Assembly: GCA_963810775.1 (NCBI GenBank)
Contig: CAWEOT010000007.1
Coordinates: forward strand, 1 to 64,000
Length of the DNA stretch: 64,000 nt
Direction of reading: 5' to 3'
Source of the DNA: DATBVX01 sp963810775
GTDB lineage: Bacteria > Pseudomonadota > Gammaproteobacteria > Steroidobacterales > Steroidobacteraceae
Of the stretch, positions 35,797 to 45,386 are shown piece after piece (position 1 is the first letter of the stretch; every line of letters starts with the position of its first letter). The position numbers and the translations under genes were made by a program. The notes below the pieces were generated by a model. It searched no databases, had not been told where the DNA came from, and was given only the letters and a program-made list of their open reading frames with translations.

Positions 35797-36699
35797 TTGG
35801 CTCACTCAGGCCCACCCCGCATTGCATTGGTCACTGCGCGCGCAGCGCGCGGGCTGGATGAAGACATGCCACCGCTGCTCAGCGCGTTGCAGGAGGCCGG
35901 CACGGATGTGCGTGAAGTCGATTGGGACGACGCGCAGGTCGATTGGCGCGCGTTCGACCTGGCGCTACTCCGCTCGACCTGGGACGCCTCGATCCGCCTT
36001 GCCGAATTTCTGGAATGGAGTGAACGCGTCGATGGCCTGACACAGCTCCTGAACCCGTTGCCGGTGATTCGATGGAACACCGATAAACACTACCTCGCGG
36101 CGTTGGCAGGGGCGGGGGTGCCCACGGTTCCCACTGCGTTCATCGAGCCCGGACAGGATGCGGCGCAGGCGATAGAGGTATTCCTATCGCTGCATGAATC
36201 CCGCGAATTGGTGGTCAAGCCAGCCATTGGCTCCGGGTCGCGCGACGCGCAGCGGCACCTCGTCACGGCGCGTGCGGCTATCGAGGAGCACGTCGAACGG
36301 CTGGTCCAGGCCGGCCGCAGCGCTCTCATCGAGCCGTATCTGAATCTTGTGGATACCCACGGCGAGACGGCGCTGATCTATTTTGCCGGACGCTTCAGCC
36401 ATGCGATTCGCAAGGGGCCGATGCTGCGGCTTGGCGAGCAGCCGACGGAGAACCTGTTCGCCGCCGAGACGATCACCGCGCGAACGCCGACGCCGCAAGA
36501 GATTCATGTCGGCGAACAGGCGCTGCGCGCAATTCCGTTTGGTACGTTGTTGTATGCACGTGTCGATCTGATTCGCGATGCCGCAGACCGGCCGTGTGTG
36601 CTGGAGCTCGAGCTGACCGAACCCTCGGTGTTTCTAGTGCACGAAGCCGGCTCCGCGGAGCGCTTCGCCCGCGCGATTCTCGACTGGATGGCGCGCTGA
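35797..36699 (+). CDS. ATP-grasp domain protein (RimK/glutathione-synthetase-like)
   Basis: 300 residues with an ATP-grasp fold. It shows the substrate-side start RIALVTARAARGLDEDMPPL, RSTWDASIRLAEFLEWSERV, the phosphate-contact VVKPAIGSGSRDAQRH, IEPYLNLVDTHGETALIYFA and the metal-binding end PCVLELELTEPSVFL. Such proteins join a carboxylate to an amine with ATP. The partner substrates are unknown for this subfamily. The start is TTG at 35797, 22 bases after xylD; no ATG gives the conserved beginning. It may be co-transcribed with the xyl operon, but its function does not fit xylose catabolism. Its 3' end overlaps the convergent GH3 gene. Confidence 0.82.
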   Translation: MAHSGPPRIALVTARAARGLDEDMPPLLSALQEAGTDVREVDWDDAQVDWRAFDLALLRSTWDASIRLAEFLEWSERVDGLTQLLNPLPVIRWNTDKHYLAALAGAGVPTVPTAFIEPGQDAAQAIEVFLSLHESRELVVKPAIGSGSRDAQRHLVTARAAIEEHVERLVQAGRSALIEPYLNLVDTHGETALIYFAGRFSHAIRKGPMLRLGEQPTENLFAAETITARTPTPQEIHVGEQALRAIPFGTLLYARVDLIRDAADRPCVLELELTEPSVFLVHEAGSAERFARAILDWMAR

Positions 36700-39380
36700 A
36701 GTTTGTGCCTGGCGGGTGGGTTCGCCCGCTACGCTGAACACTGCCTTTAGGCGAATGTCCGCACTCGATGCACCGAGTTGCAGCTCGTATTCGCCGCGGA
36801 TCGACCGCATAAGCCTTGCTGGCAACGTTGTAGTAGGCGAGATCGCGTTGGGGAACGACCGTGAAGGTCACGCGCCGGCTCTCGCCGGGCTTCAGCGTCA
36901 CCCGCTCGATGCCGCGCAATTCCTTGCGGGAACGCGACTCGCTCGGATCGATGGCACGCAGATACATCTGCACCACTTCATCGCCCGCGCGCGAGCCGAC
37001 GTTCTTGAGCTGCATGGTGACCTCAATCTTGCCGTCGCTCGCAGCGTCGTTACGGTCGAGGCTCAGATCCGAGTACTTGAAGCGCGTGTACGAGAGACCG
37101 TATCCGAACGGATAGAGTGGCTCGCCGTCGAAATAGCGGTACGTGCGACCGCGCATGTCGTAGTCGTCGAACGCCGGAAGTTTTTCACTCGCCTTGTAGA
37201 AGGTGACCGGCAGCCGCCCGCCGGGATTCACCCTACCGAACAGCACATCGGCAACCGCAGTACCGCCACGCTGGCCGGGGTACCACGCCATCAGTATCGC
37301 GGCGACGTGCGCCTGCGCCCAATCCACTGCCAGCGCAGAGCCCCCTGTCAGCACGAGCACCACCGGCTTGCCGGTGGCCTGCAGCGCTTCGAGCAGTTTC
37401 TGCTGCGTGGCCGGAAGGCGCAGGTCGGTTCGATCTCCGCCGGCGAAGCCCGGGTAGCTCACTTTCATTTCCTCGCCTTCGACATCTCCCGTGAGGCCAC
37501 CGACAAAGACGATCGCGTCGGCCGAGCGTCCCGCTTCGAGTGCTTCGTCGAAGGGTGCCCTGGCGCCCGGCAAACGCCACGCGAGGCGCACTTCGGCGTC
37601 GCGGATGTCTTCGAAATACTCGAGTTTGAGTTCGTACGCCTTGCCGGCCTCGAGATCCACGAACACGCTCTTGCTCTGCACTCGCGGCTTGATCTCCCAG
37701 TCCTGCGCGAGTTGCCGTCCGTCGAGGAACAGGCGAAAGCCATCGTTGGCCCCGACGCTCAGCTCATAACGTCCGGAAACGGGCGGCAACAGTTGCCCGG
37801 TCCAGCGCACCGCAAAGTCATCGCCACCGAGCGCACGTTCTTCGGCAAGCTCACCGCGCGCTACAAGATCGTCGGTCGGCGCGCCGCGATCCCAGCGAAA
37901 AGCGACGCGCGCATCGATGCGTGTAAGCACGGGCTCACCAGAAAAATCGCGGCTACGGAAATACTCGCCCTTGAGGCCGTGCTCAGGGGAACTCGCGCTC
38001 GGTCGGAGATAAGCGGCTTCAATGACCGGTGCTGCACGCGGCTCCTCGCGGCCTTCGACGAGATCTGCGCCGCGCGAGTAAAGCACGCGCGTGCCCGGCC
38101 CGACTGCTTCCCGTATTCCCTGGAGAATCGTGACCGGGGCGGCGGGCGTACCGTAGTAATTGCCGAGCAACGACATGATCTCGTCCGCTGTCGGGCCGAT
38201 GACCGCGACTGTCCGCAGCTTGCGCGACAACGGCAGCAGTCCATCATTCTTCAGCAGCACGATCGAGGCTTCAGCGGCACGGCGCGCGAGTTGGTCATGC
38301 GCCGGCGACTGGTTCGCGGAATAAGGAATCTGTGCCCAGCGCACCCGCTCCGCGGGATCGAACATGCCGAGCTTGAAGCGCGCCAGCATCAGGCGTCTTA
38401 CCGCCACATCGATATCAGACTCGCTTACCAGTCCCTGCTTTACCGCGCCGAGCAGCGCGTCGTAGGTCTGGCCGCAATCGAGGTCACACCCATTCTTCAC
38501 GCCCAGCGCCGCGGCGGCTTCGGCGGTGGCCACGATCTTGTGATGCAGGTAGATATCTTCGATCGAATCACAATCGGAGACGACATAGCCGTCGAAGCCC
38601 CAGTCCTTTCTGAGCACCTGCTGCAGCAGGCGCGGGCTCGCGGAGGCGGATTCCCCGTTCACGCGGTTGTACGCACCCATCACCGAGTACGCGTGGCCCT
38701 CCTGCACCAACGCCCGGAAGGCGGGCAGGTAGGTCTCGTACAAATCGCGTTCGCTCGGGCGTACGTCGAACTGGTGCCGATCGGCCTCGGGACCGCTGTG
38801 TACGGCGAAATGCTTCGCGGTCGCCACGACCTTGAGGTAGCGAGGGTCATCACCTTGCATTCCCTTGACGAATTCGACGCCCATGCGCGCGGTGAGATAG
38901 GGATCTTCGCCATAGGTTTCCTGCCCGCGTCCCCAGCGCGGATCGCGGAAGATGTTGATGTTGGGCGACCAGAAGGTCAGACCCTGGTAGCGGCGGCGCT
39001 GTCCGCGACGTTCGAATTCGTGATGCTTGGCGCGGGCCTCGTCACTGATCGCTGTGGCGACTTCGTGCATCAGAGTGCGGGTCGAAACTGGCCGCCAGAC
39101 CGATCGCCTGCGGGAACACGGTGGCTGCGCCGGCGCGGGCGACGCCGTGCAGTGCTTCGTTCCACCATTCGTAGGCGGGCACGCCGAGTCGTGGAATCGC
39201 CGGGGCATCGTTGCGCAGTTGCGAGACCTTCTCCTCGACCGTCATGCGCGCGACGAGGTCGGCTGCGCGTTCTTCAAAGCTGCGTTCGAGGTCGCGATAG
39301 GCGGGCTCATCGGCCAAGGCAGGCGCACCAACCAGAACGAGCGCCGCGAGTGACGAGCGGCGCAAGATGACTCGTCTCAA
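36634..39380 (-). CDS. GH3 beta-glycosidase with PA14 domain (beta-xylosidase type), frameshifted at both ends
   Basis: About 890-910 residues. A signal peptide (RSSLAALVLVGAPALADEP) leads to a GH3 barrel with LGVPAYEWWNEALHGVARAG, NINIFRDPRWGRGQETYGED, KHFAVHSGPEADRH and the nucleophile aspartate in YVVSDCDSIEDIYLH (about residue 268). A PA14 module follows in the second half (TGQLLPPVSGRYELSVGAND), then WYPGQRGGTAVADVLFGRVN. One break at about 39077 (one extra C; AASFDPTLMHEVATAI when repaired) separates the first 100 residues. Another at about 36797 moves the end to GEYELQLGASSADIRLKAVF. The exact stop is uncertain between 36634 and about 36760. It overlaps the amidohydrolase stop (ATGA), so it ends that operon. 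Confidence 0.87.
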
Positions 39381-40792
39381 CGAGCCTCCGGTTGCATCTT
39401 GAACACTAGTCCGCCCTTGATTACTAGCGCGACCTGCTGAAGCCGACTGATGTCATCGAGCGGATTCCCCTTCACCGCGATCAAGTCGCCCATCAGGCCA
39501 GGTTGAAGCGCGCCGATGCGATCCGACCAGCCCATGTAGCGCGCTGCGATCGAGGTCGCGGACTGGATCGCTTCCATCGGCGTCATGCCGCGCGCCACCA
39601 TGATCGGAAACTGGCGTGCATTGAGACCATGCGGGTATACGGACGCGTCGGTGCCGAACACGATCGCGACGCCCGCGGCGTGAGCCCGTGTGAATCCCTG
39701 GCGCTGCGCCTCGGTGGTCTCGAGATTCTTGCGCAGGAATTCCTCTGGGAACTTCATCCGGCGGCCTTCCGTGTCGATGTAGTCGCCGTTGTAGACGTCC
39801 ATCGACAGGGCGACGTGGTAACGAAGCGCAAGCTCGATGCCGACATCGTCGATGAGCGAGGCGTGCTCTATCGTATCTGCACCGGCGAGGATCGCATCCC
39901 GGATCGATTGTGCCCCGTGAGCGTGAGCTGCGACCTTTCGTCCAGCGGCATGCGCAACCTTGACGACGGCTGCAATTTCTTCAGGCGTCATCTCGGGAGC
40001 ACCAGGGACTCCGCCATAGGCCAGCACGGCGCCGGAGGCGATCACCTTGAGGAGGTCTGCGCCGCCGTCGATCGCGAGCTGCGCATGGCGCGCAAACTCC
40101 TCGGGCCCGCGTGACACTCCCATGCGCACGCGCGCCGGTATGTCGCCTTCCGGCACGCCCGGAATCCCCAACAGATCGCCGCCACCGCCGGGAATCGTGA
40201 GGTAAAAGCCGACGACCTGCATGCGCGGCCCAGCGACCTCGCCGCGATTGATCACATCGCGCAGCGCGCGATCCGACCAACCGATATACGTGCCGACATT
40301 GCGAACCGAAGTGAAACCAGCCTGCAGGGTTGCCTCGGCGTTCGCGGCGGATATTCTCGCGGCTTCAGCATCCGTGCGCGTCAAGTATGACGCGCAAGTC
40401 CGCCGTGTCCGTCGGGCAAATCCGTGAGGTGGGTGTGCATGTCGATCAGGCCGGGCAGGCAGGTGTGCCCCGGAAGATCGAGCCACGGAATATCCTTCGG
40501 GTGCTCGGAACCGACTGCGAGCGAGGCGATGTGGCCGTCGCGGATGATCACCGTGACGTCGTGCGCAGGCTGTGCTGAAACGCCGTCGATGAGCGTCTCG
40601 CAGTGAACGGCAATCGAGCCAGTGTCGGCCGCGAACGGCGCCTGCGTCAGCTGGGCAGTGGAAGAGGCGGGTTCGACTCGATCTGGGCGCGTTCGCGCAG
40701 CCCGCCAGCACGAGCAAGACGAGCACGATGCCGGATCTGCAAGACCGGGTCGGACCGGTGACCGGGTGCGAGTTCTCCGGACAACGCGTCAC
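39377..40792 (-). CDS. Amidohydrolase-family lipoprotein (imidazolonepropionase/prolidase-like), frameshifted
   Basis: About 470 residues. The start shows a lipoprotein signal (IVLVLLVLAGCANAP, cysteine after LAG). The metal-dependent amidohydrolase fold is visible as LPGHTCLPGLIDMHTHL (HxH), LLKVIASGAV (bridging lysine), GRKVAAHAHGAQSIRDAILA, IEHASLIDD and the aspartate in AIVFGTDASVYPHGLNARQF. These enzymes cleave cyclic amides or Xaa-Pro type dipeptides. Breaks lie near 40670 and 40398; between them the protein reads SIAVHCETLIDG and TVIIRDGHIASLAVG in another frame. GTG at 40792 overlaps the permease stop (GTGA). It would act on the periplasmic side. Confidence 0.82.
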   Translation of the reverse strand: MTRCPENSHPVTGPTRSCRSGIVLVLLVLAGCANAPRSSRTRLFHCPADAGAVRGRHWLDCRSLRDAHRRRFSTACARRHGDHPRRPHRLARSRFRAPEGYSVARSSGAHLPARPDRHAHPPHGFARRTRRTCASYLTRTDAEAARISAANAEATLQAGFTSVRNVGTYIGWSDRALRDVINRGEVAGPRMQVVGFYLTIPGGGGDLLGIPGVPEGDIPARVRMGVSRGPEEFARHAQLAIDGGADLLKVIASGAVLAYGGVPGAPEMTPEEIAAVVKVAHAAGRKVAAHAHGAQSIRDAILAGADTIEHASLIDDVGIELALRYHVALSMDVYNGDYIDTEGRRMKFPEEFLRKNLETTEAQRQGFTRAHAAGVAIVFGTDASVYPHGLNARQFPIMVARGMTPMEAIQSATSIAARYMGWSDRIGALQPGLMGDLIAVKGNPLDDISRLQQVALVIKGGLVFKMQPEAR

Positions 40793-42144
40793 GCTCCATC
40801 GCGCAGACCTACCGCCGACGTGCGACTGCGACGCATCCACCAGTAGACCGGCACGCCGATCGAGGCGAGCGCAACGGCCCACAAGAGCGACTTGATACCA
40901 ACGCCGATGAACAGCCAGATCGAAAAGGCAGTCGCCAACGCTGCCGCAAGCACGAGCACTATCTCACGCCGTCCGGGACGTCGGATCTCGCCGCGTCACC
41001 AGAGGACGATGATCGCGAGCGCGCAGAACAGGTAAAGAGGCAGGTTCGCCGCGGTGACGATCACGCTGAGAAAACGCGAAGCCCTTGGCCATCGACTCGG
41101 TGTAGTTCATGAGCAGCATGAGGCTGGCGGCAGCACCCGGTAAGCAACAGGGCGCGCGTCGGCGCCGCATGCGCATTCGCCTTGGCGAGGCTCTCGGGCA
41201 GCGTGCCGTGGCGCGCAAAGGTCTGTGTCAGCTCACCGGCCATCAGCGTCCAGCCGTTCAGTGCGCCGAGTCCGCTGATGACCACGAATATCGCGAGCAG
41301 CTGTCCGTACCCCGAACCGAAGAAGCGTGCCAGCAGATCGGCGAACGGCGCGTTGGACTTCGCGAGCTCGTCCTGCGGAATGAGCAGCAACGGACACGAC
41401 GAACACTGAAATGTAGATGAACGCGGTGAGCAGGGTGCCGACGATCGTGGCACGCGGAATCGTGCGTTCCGGATCGCGAACGCGCCCAGCGGGAATCGTG
41501 GCGCATTCGATCCCGAGCATCGCAAAGAGCGCCATCGTCGATGCGCCCGCGATGCTGCCGAACTCGATGGGCGTCGCAGGCACGTGCCGCGTGTAGGCGG
41601 ACGGGTCGGCGAAGAACTGCCACAGGCCGAGACGCAATGACGGTCGCCCATCGGCACGAGTTTCAGAATCATCGTCAGGATCTGCATCCAGCCCACGGTG
41701 CGGACGCCGAGCAGGTTAACGAGCACGAAGATCCAGATCGAAAGAGAGCGCGGTAACGGGTGGCAGCAGCGGATTGGTACCGAGAACGGGAAGAGGGCAG
41801 TCAGGTATCCGACCACGCCGGTCGCTATCGTCGCATTGGTGACCCAGATCGATACCCAGTAGCACCACAAGCACCATGAAGGCAGTCGGACTTCCGAATG
41901 CGCGTTGCGTGTAGGCGTAGGGTCCGTCGTCCTGTGGAAAGAGGCGCGCCATCCCTGCGAATACCCAGGCGACGGCCACGCAGCCGAGCACCGTTATCAC
42001 CCACCCGATGATTGAGTTGAGACCGTATGGCGCCAACGCGGCCGGCATCATGAAGATGCCGATGCCGATCGTGTTGCCGATCACCAGCGCTGTGCACATC
42101 CAGAAACCGAGCTCGCGAGGCGTACCGGTTGAAGCTGTTGTCAT
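40789..42144 (-). pseudogene. APC-family amino-acid permease, broken by several frameshifts
   Basis: An amino-acid/polyamine/organocation permease of about 440 residues split over at least six frame changes. Pieces in order are ELGFWMCTALVIGNTIGIGI and YGLNSIIGWVITVLGCVAVA; GVVGYLTALFPF; IFVLVNLLGVRTVGWMQILT; STMALFAMLGIECATIPAGR and IPRATIVGTLLTAFIYISVF; FFGSGYGQLLAIFVVISGLG; and finally LIGVG-type IWLFIGVGIKSLLWAVALAS. No piece of the family is missing, which favours sequence error over long-term decay, but the density is the highest in the window. The ATG at 42144 follows AGGAC. It begins the leftward operon with the amidohydrolase and is divergent from the P1 peptidase. Confidence 0.75.
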
Positions 42145-42221
42145 TGTTTGTCCTGCCTTGCCTGTAGAATCCCGCGCACCTTGCATCGCGCGCGCATCTT
42201 GCCGCGGGAGTGAAGCTCGTT

Positions 42222-43373
42222 ATGAAGTGCACTTGGTTCGCAATTCTGCTCGCCGTGGCGACCCCAGCGACAGCTGACGCGCCGCGCGCGCGTGACCTCG
42301 GCATTCCATTCGACGGAACCCCGGGCCCTTTGAATGCGATCACCGATGTCGCGGGCGTCACGGTCGGGCACACGACGCTGATCAGTACTCCGGACCCCAA
42401 GCACGAAGTCCGTACTGGTGTCACGGCGATCCTGCCGCGTGGCAAGCAAAGCGTCGACGTGCCGGTATTTGGCGCGTGGTTCGCGCTGAACGGCAATGGC
42501 GAAATGACTGGAACCACCTGGCTCGAAGAAGGAGGCCGGCTTGAAGGGCCCGTGATGCTCACCAACACGCACAGTGTCGGCGTGGTACACGATGCTGTGA
42601 TCGCATGGCGCGTGCGACTCGGGCACCCCGATCCCAGCGGCTACTGGTGGTCGACTCCTGTCGTTGCTGAAACGTGGGACAGCTATCTCAACGACGTCAA
42701 CGGTTTTCACGTCCGCCCGCAGGACGTCGATGCCGCGCTCGATTCGGCGCGCAACGGGCCCGTCGCGGAAGGCAACGTCGGCGCCGGCACTGGCACGGTC
42801 TGCCACGAGTTCAAGTGCGGCATCGGGACGGCGTCGCGCCGTGTGACGATTGCGAAAAACCCCTACATCGTCGGCGTGCTGGTGCAGGCGAACTACGGGG
42901 TGCGTGACACGCTGCGTATCGCGGGGGTTCCGGTCGGTCGGCATCTGAAGCAGCACCGTTTGTACCCGGAGGGCGCGCCCGATCAAGGCGACACCGGATC
43001 GATCATCATCGTCGTGGCCACCGATGCTCCCCTGTTACCCCATCAACTCAAGCGCATCGCGCGCCGCGCCGCGATCGGCCTGGCACGCAATGGCAGTTAC
43101 GCCGGCAACGGTTCGGGGGATATTTTCGTCGCATTCTCCACCGCCAACGCCGGCGCCATGCCGAATGATGCCATCAATTCGGCCGCATTCCTCGGCAATG
43201 ACCTCCTCGATGCGCTGTTTCTCGCCACGGTGGAGGCTACCGAAGAGGCGATCATCAATTCGATGATCGCAGCTCGGGATATGCGCGGGCAGGACGGACA
43301 CTTCGTGATGGCGATTCCGCACGAGCAGTTGCGCACGATTCTCAAGCAGTACAACCGCCTGAAGACCCGCTGA
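42222..43373 (+). CDS. P1-family (DmpA/BapA) beta-peptidyl aminopeptidase
   Basis: 383 residues with a signal peptide (CTWFAILLAVATPATADAP). P1 enzymes cut themselves before an internal serine that becomes the nucleophile of the beta chain; here that is most likely the Gly-Ser bond in DQGDTGSIIIVVATDAPL (about residue 260). Other family marks are ARDLGIPFDGTPGPLNAITD, GNVGAGTGTVCHEFKCGIGT and SYAGNGSGDIFVAFST. They remove N-terminal residues from peptides, including beta- and D-residues in some members. ATG at 42222 gives a normal leader. It is divergent from the permease across 77 bases. Confidence 0.9.
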   Translation: MKCTWFAILLAVATPATADAPRARDLGIPFDGTPGPLNAITDVAGVTVGHTTLISTPDPKHEVRTGVTAILPRGKQSVDVPVFGAWFALNGNGEMTGTTWLEEGGRLEGPVMLTNTHSVGVVHDAVIAWRVRLGHPDPSGYWWSTPVVAETWDSYLNDVNGFHVRPQDVDAALDSARNGPVAEGNVGAGTGTVCHEFKCGIGTASRRVTIAKNPYIVGVLVQANYGVRDTLRIAGVPVGRHLKQHRLYPEGAPDQGDTGSIIIVVATDAPLLPHQLKRIARRAAIGLARNGSYAGNGSGDIFVAFSTANAGAMPNDAINSAAFLGNDLLDALFLATVEATEEAIINSMIAARDMRGQDGHFVMAIPHEQLRTILKQYNRLKTR

Positions 43374-43375
43374 GC

Positions 43376-45386
43376 TCATCGGCCCGGCTGCTTCAGATAG
43401 CGGTCGTACCATTCGAGCGCGCGCCGCATGCGATCCTCGAAATAGCCTGGGACCGTCATGGCGTGATTCTGATTCGGGTACAGGATCAGCTCCGTGGGGA
43501 CATTCAATGAGCGCAATGCCTGGTACATCTGCTCCGAACCCAGACACGGCACATTGAAATCCTTCATCGCGCAGTAGAAGAGCGTCGGTGTGCGGATGCG
43601 ATCCGCATGCAGAAACGGATAGCTGACGCGCACGTAGGCATCGAGGTTCTGCCACGGTGTTCCAAACTCCAGCTCGTATTCACGGATGTACTCGTCGTGG
43701 CCGTAGCTGCCGAGGTAGTTGGAGTTGCCCGAACCACTCACCGCAGCCTTGAATCTGGTGTCACTCGCGATGACGTAGTTGGTGAGAATGGAACCGTAGC
43801 TGCGCCCGCCGATGCCAAGGCGCTCGGGATCGATCCAGCCCTGCTGCACCAGATGATCGACGCCCCTCAGGACGTCCTTCACGTCCAGGTCGCCCGTGTT
43901 GCCGTGAACGGCGCGGGTAAACTCGAAGCCCTGGCCGGTAGAGCCGCGCGGATTGATACCAACAACGGCGTAGCCGCGAGCGGCAAGCAGCTGCCACTCA
44001 AACAGAAATTCGTGCGAAAACTGGTACGCGGGACCGCCATGCAGGCGCACGATCGCGGGATAACGCACCCCAGGTCCTGAACCGCTGGGCTTCAGTATCA
44101 GGCCATCGATGCGGTGACCGTCGCTCGTAAAGCTGAAGTCATCAGTCGGACGGATGTCGATGCCATCGAGAAACGCGTTGTGATGGGTCAGCGGCCGGCG
44201 CTGCGCCTCTATCGCGGAGAGCTCGTAAGGCGTCACATCGTCGCCATCGAGTAGTACGAGCCTGCCATCGGGCGCCACGTCGAAATCGAAGGCGAACCGG
44301 TTGCCCGTGGTGAGGTAGCGGATCTCGTCGGTCGCGGGATCAATGCGGGCGAGCCAGGTGTTGCGGCTCTGCTCAATCAACGCATATATGTATTTGCCAT
44401 CCTTCGACCATCGCGGCTTGTAGAAACAGCGGTCGATGCGTGCGGGTGTTGTCACCTTGCCCGTCATGAGATCGGCGACCGAGAGTTGCCAGGGCGAATA
44501 GTAGATCCACTTGTCTTCATCGCTCGTCAGCCAGACGAGCTTGCGGCTGTCCGCTGACCACTGCGGACGCGACTCCCAAGACCAATCGCTGTCGTCGCCG
44601 TCGAAGGTGCTGACGCGCCGCGGTTCGGCGCCAGGCACCGGCGGCATGATCCAGATATCGAAATTCAGGTTGCGATCGATGTCGCCGAGCCGCTTGCTGA
44701 CGAACGCAATGTATTTGCCATCCGGCGACCAGGCGGGCAGCCACTCATCATGCGAGCCGGGCGTGAGCAGTGTTATCGCCGCCGGTTTCGACATCGAGGA
44801 GGTAAAGATGCTGCCAGCGATTGGTCAGGTAGTCTCGCGTGTCCTCCTTGAACTGAAAGCGCGTGATGACCAATGGCGCCTCGGGCTTGTCCTTGCCGCG
44901 CGAGTCCTTGGCGGGTTCCGGCTTCGGATCTTCTGCGACAAATGCGATCTGCTTGCCGCCAGGCGCCCACACGAAGTCGCTGATGCCCTGTTTGACACGT
45001 GTGATTTGTCGCGCCTCACCACCGTCGGCCGGCATCAGCCAGATCTGTGCGCTGTCCTCGGCACCACGATCTGAGAGGAAGGCGATTTCCTTACCGTCGC
45101 GCCGCCACTGCGGAAGCCATTCGCTCGCGAATGGTGTGTGAGTGAGCTGAAGCGGTTCGCCACCACGCCAGCTCACACGCCACAGGTCGCTCACCTGTGC
45201 ATCACTGTCGAGATTGCTGCTCGTCACCGTGTAGACGATTGCATCGCCACGCGGCGCGAACGCGGGCTCGCTGACGTCCTGCACGCGATGAAAATCGGCG
45301 AGCTCGAGCGGGCGCTTGTCAGCGAAGGCCAACGATCCACTTGCCAGCAGCACGACACCCATGAGGGGCTTGAGCTCAAGGCGCAT
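43376..45386 (-). CDS. S9-family peptidase (dipeptidyl/acylaminoacyl peptidase type), frameshifted
   Basis: About 670 residues with a signal peptide (LKPLMGVVLLASGSLAFAD). An N-terminal propeller with PD40-type blades (GEARQITRVKQGISDFVWAP, HDEWLPAWSPDGKYIAFVS) precedes the alpha/beta-hydrolase domain: nucleophile GIGGRSYGSILTNY (about residue 530), acid in YCAMKDFNVPC, and histidine in LYPNQNHAMTVPG. The break near 44780 (LLDVETGG, then AITLLTPGSHDEW) is repaired by removing one G. It overlaps the upstream TolB/PHP gene by eleven bases, so the two are coupled. It is probably periplasmic and degrades peptides. Confidence 0.88.

Noticed and set aside
36716..39370. 884-codon open frame on the plus strand opposite the GH3-PA14 gene
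   Set aside because: It is an antisense shadow created by high GC and codon bias; the protein has no recognisable domain and the minus strand codes for an obvious GH3 enzyme.
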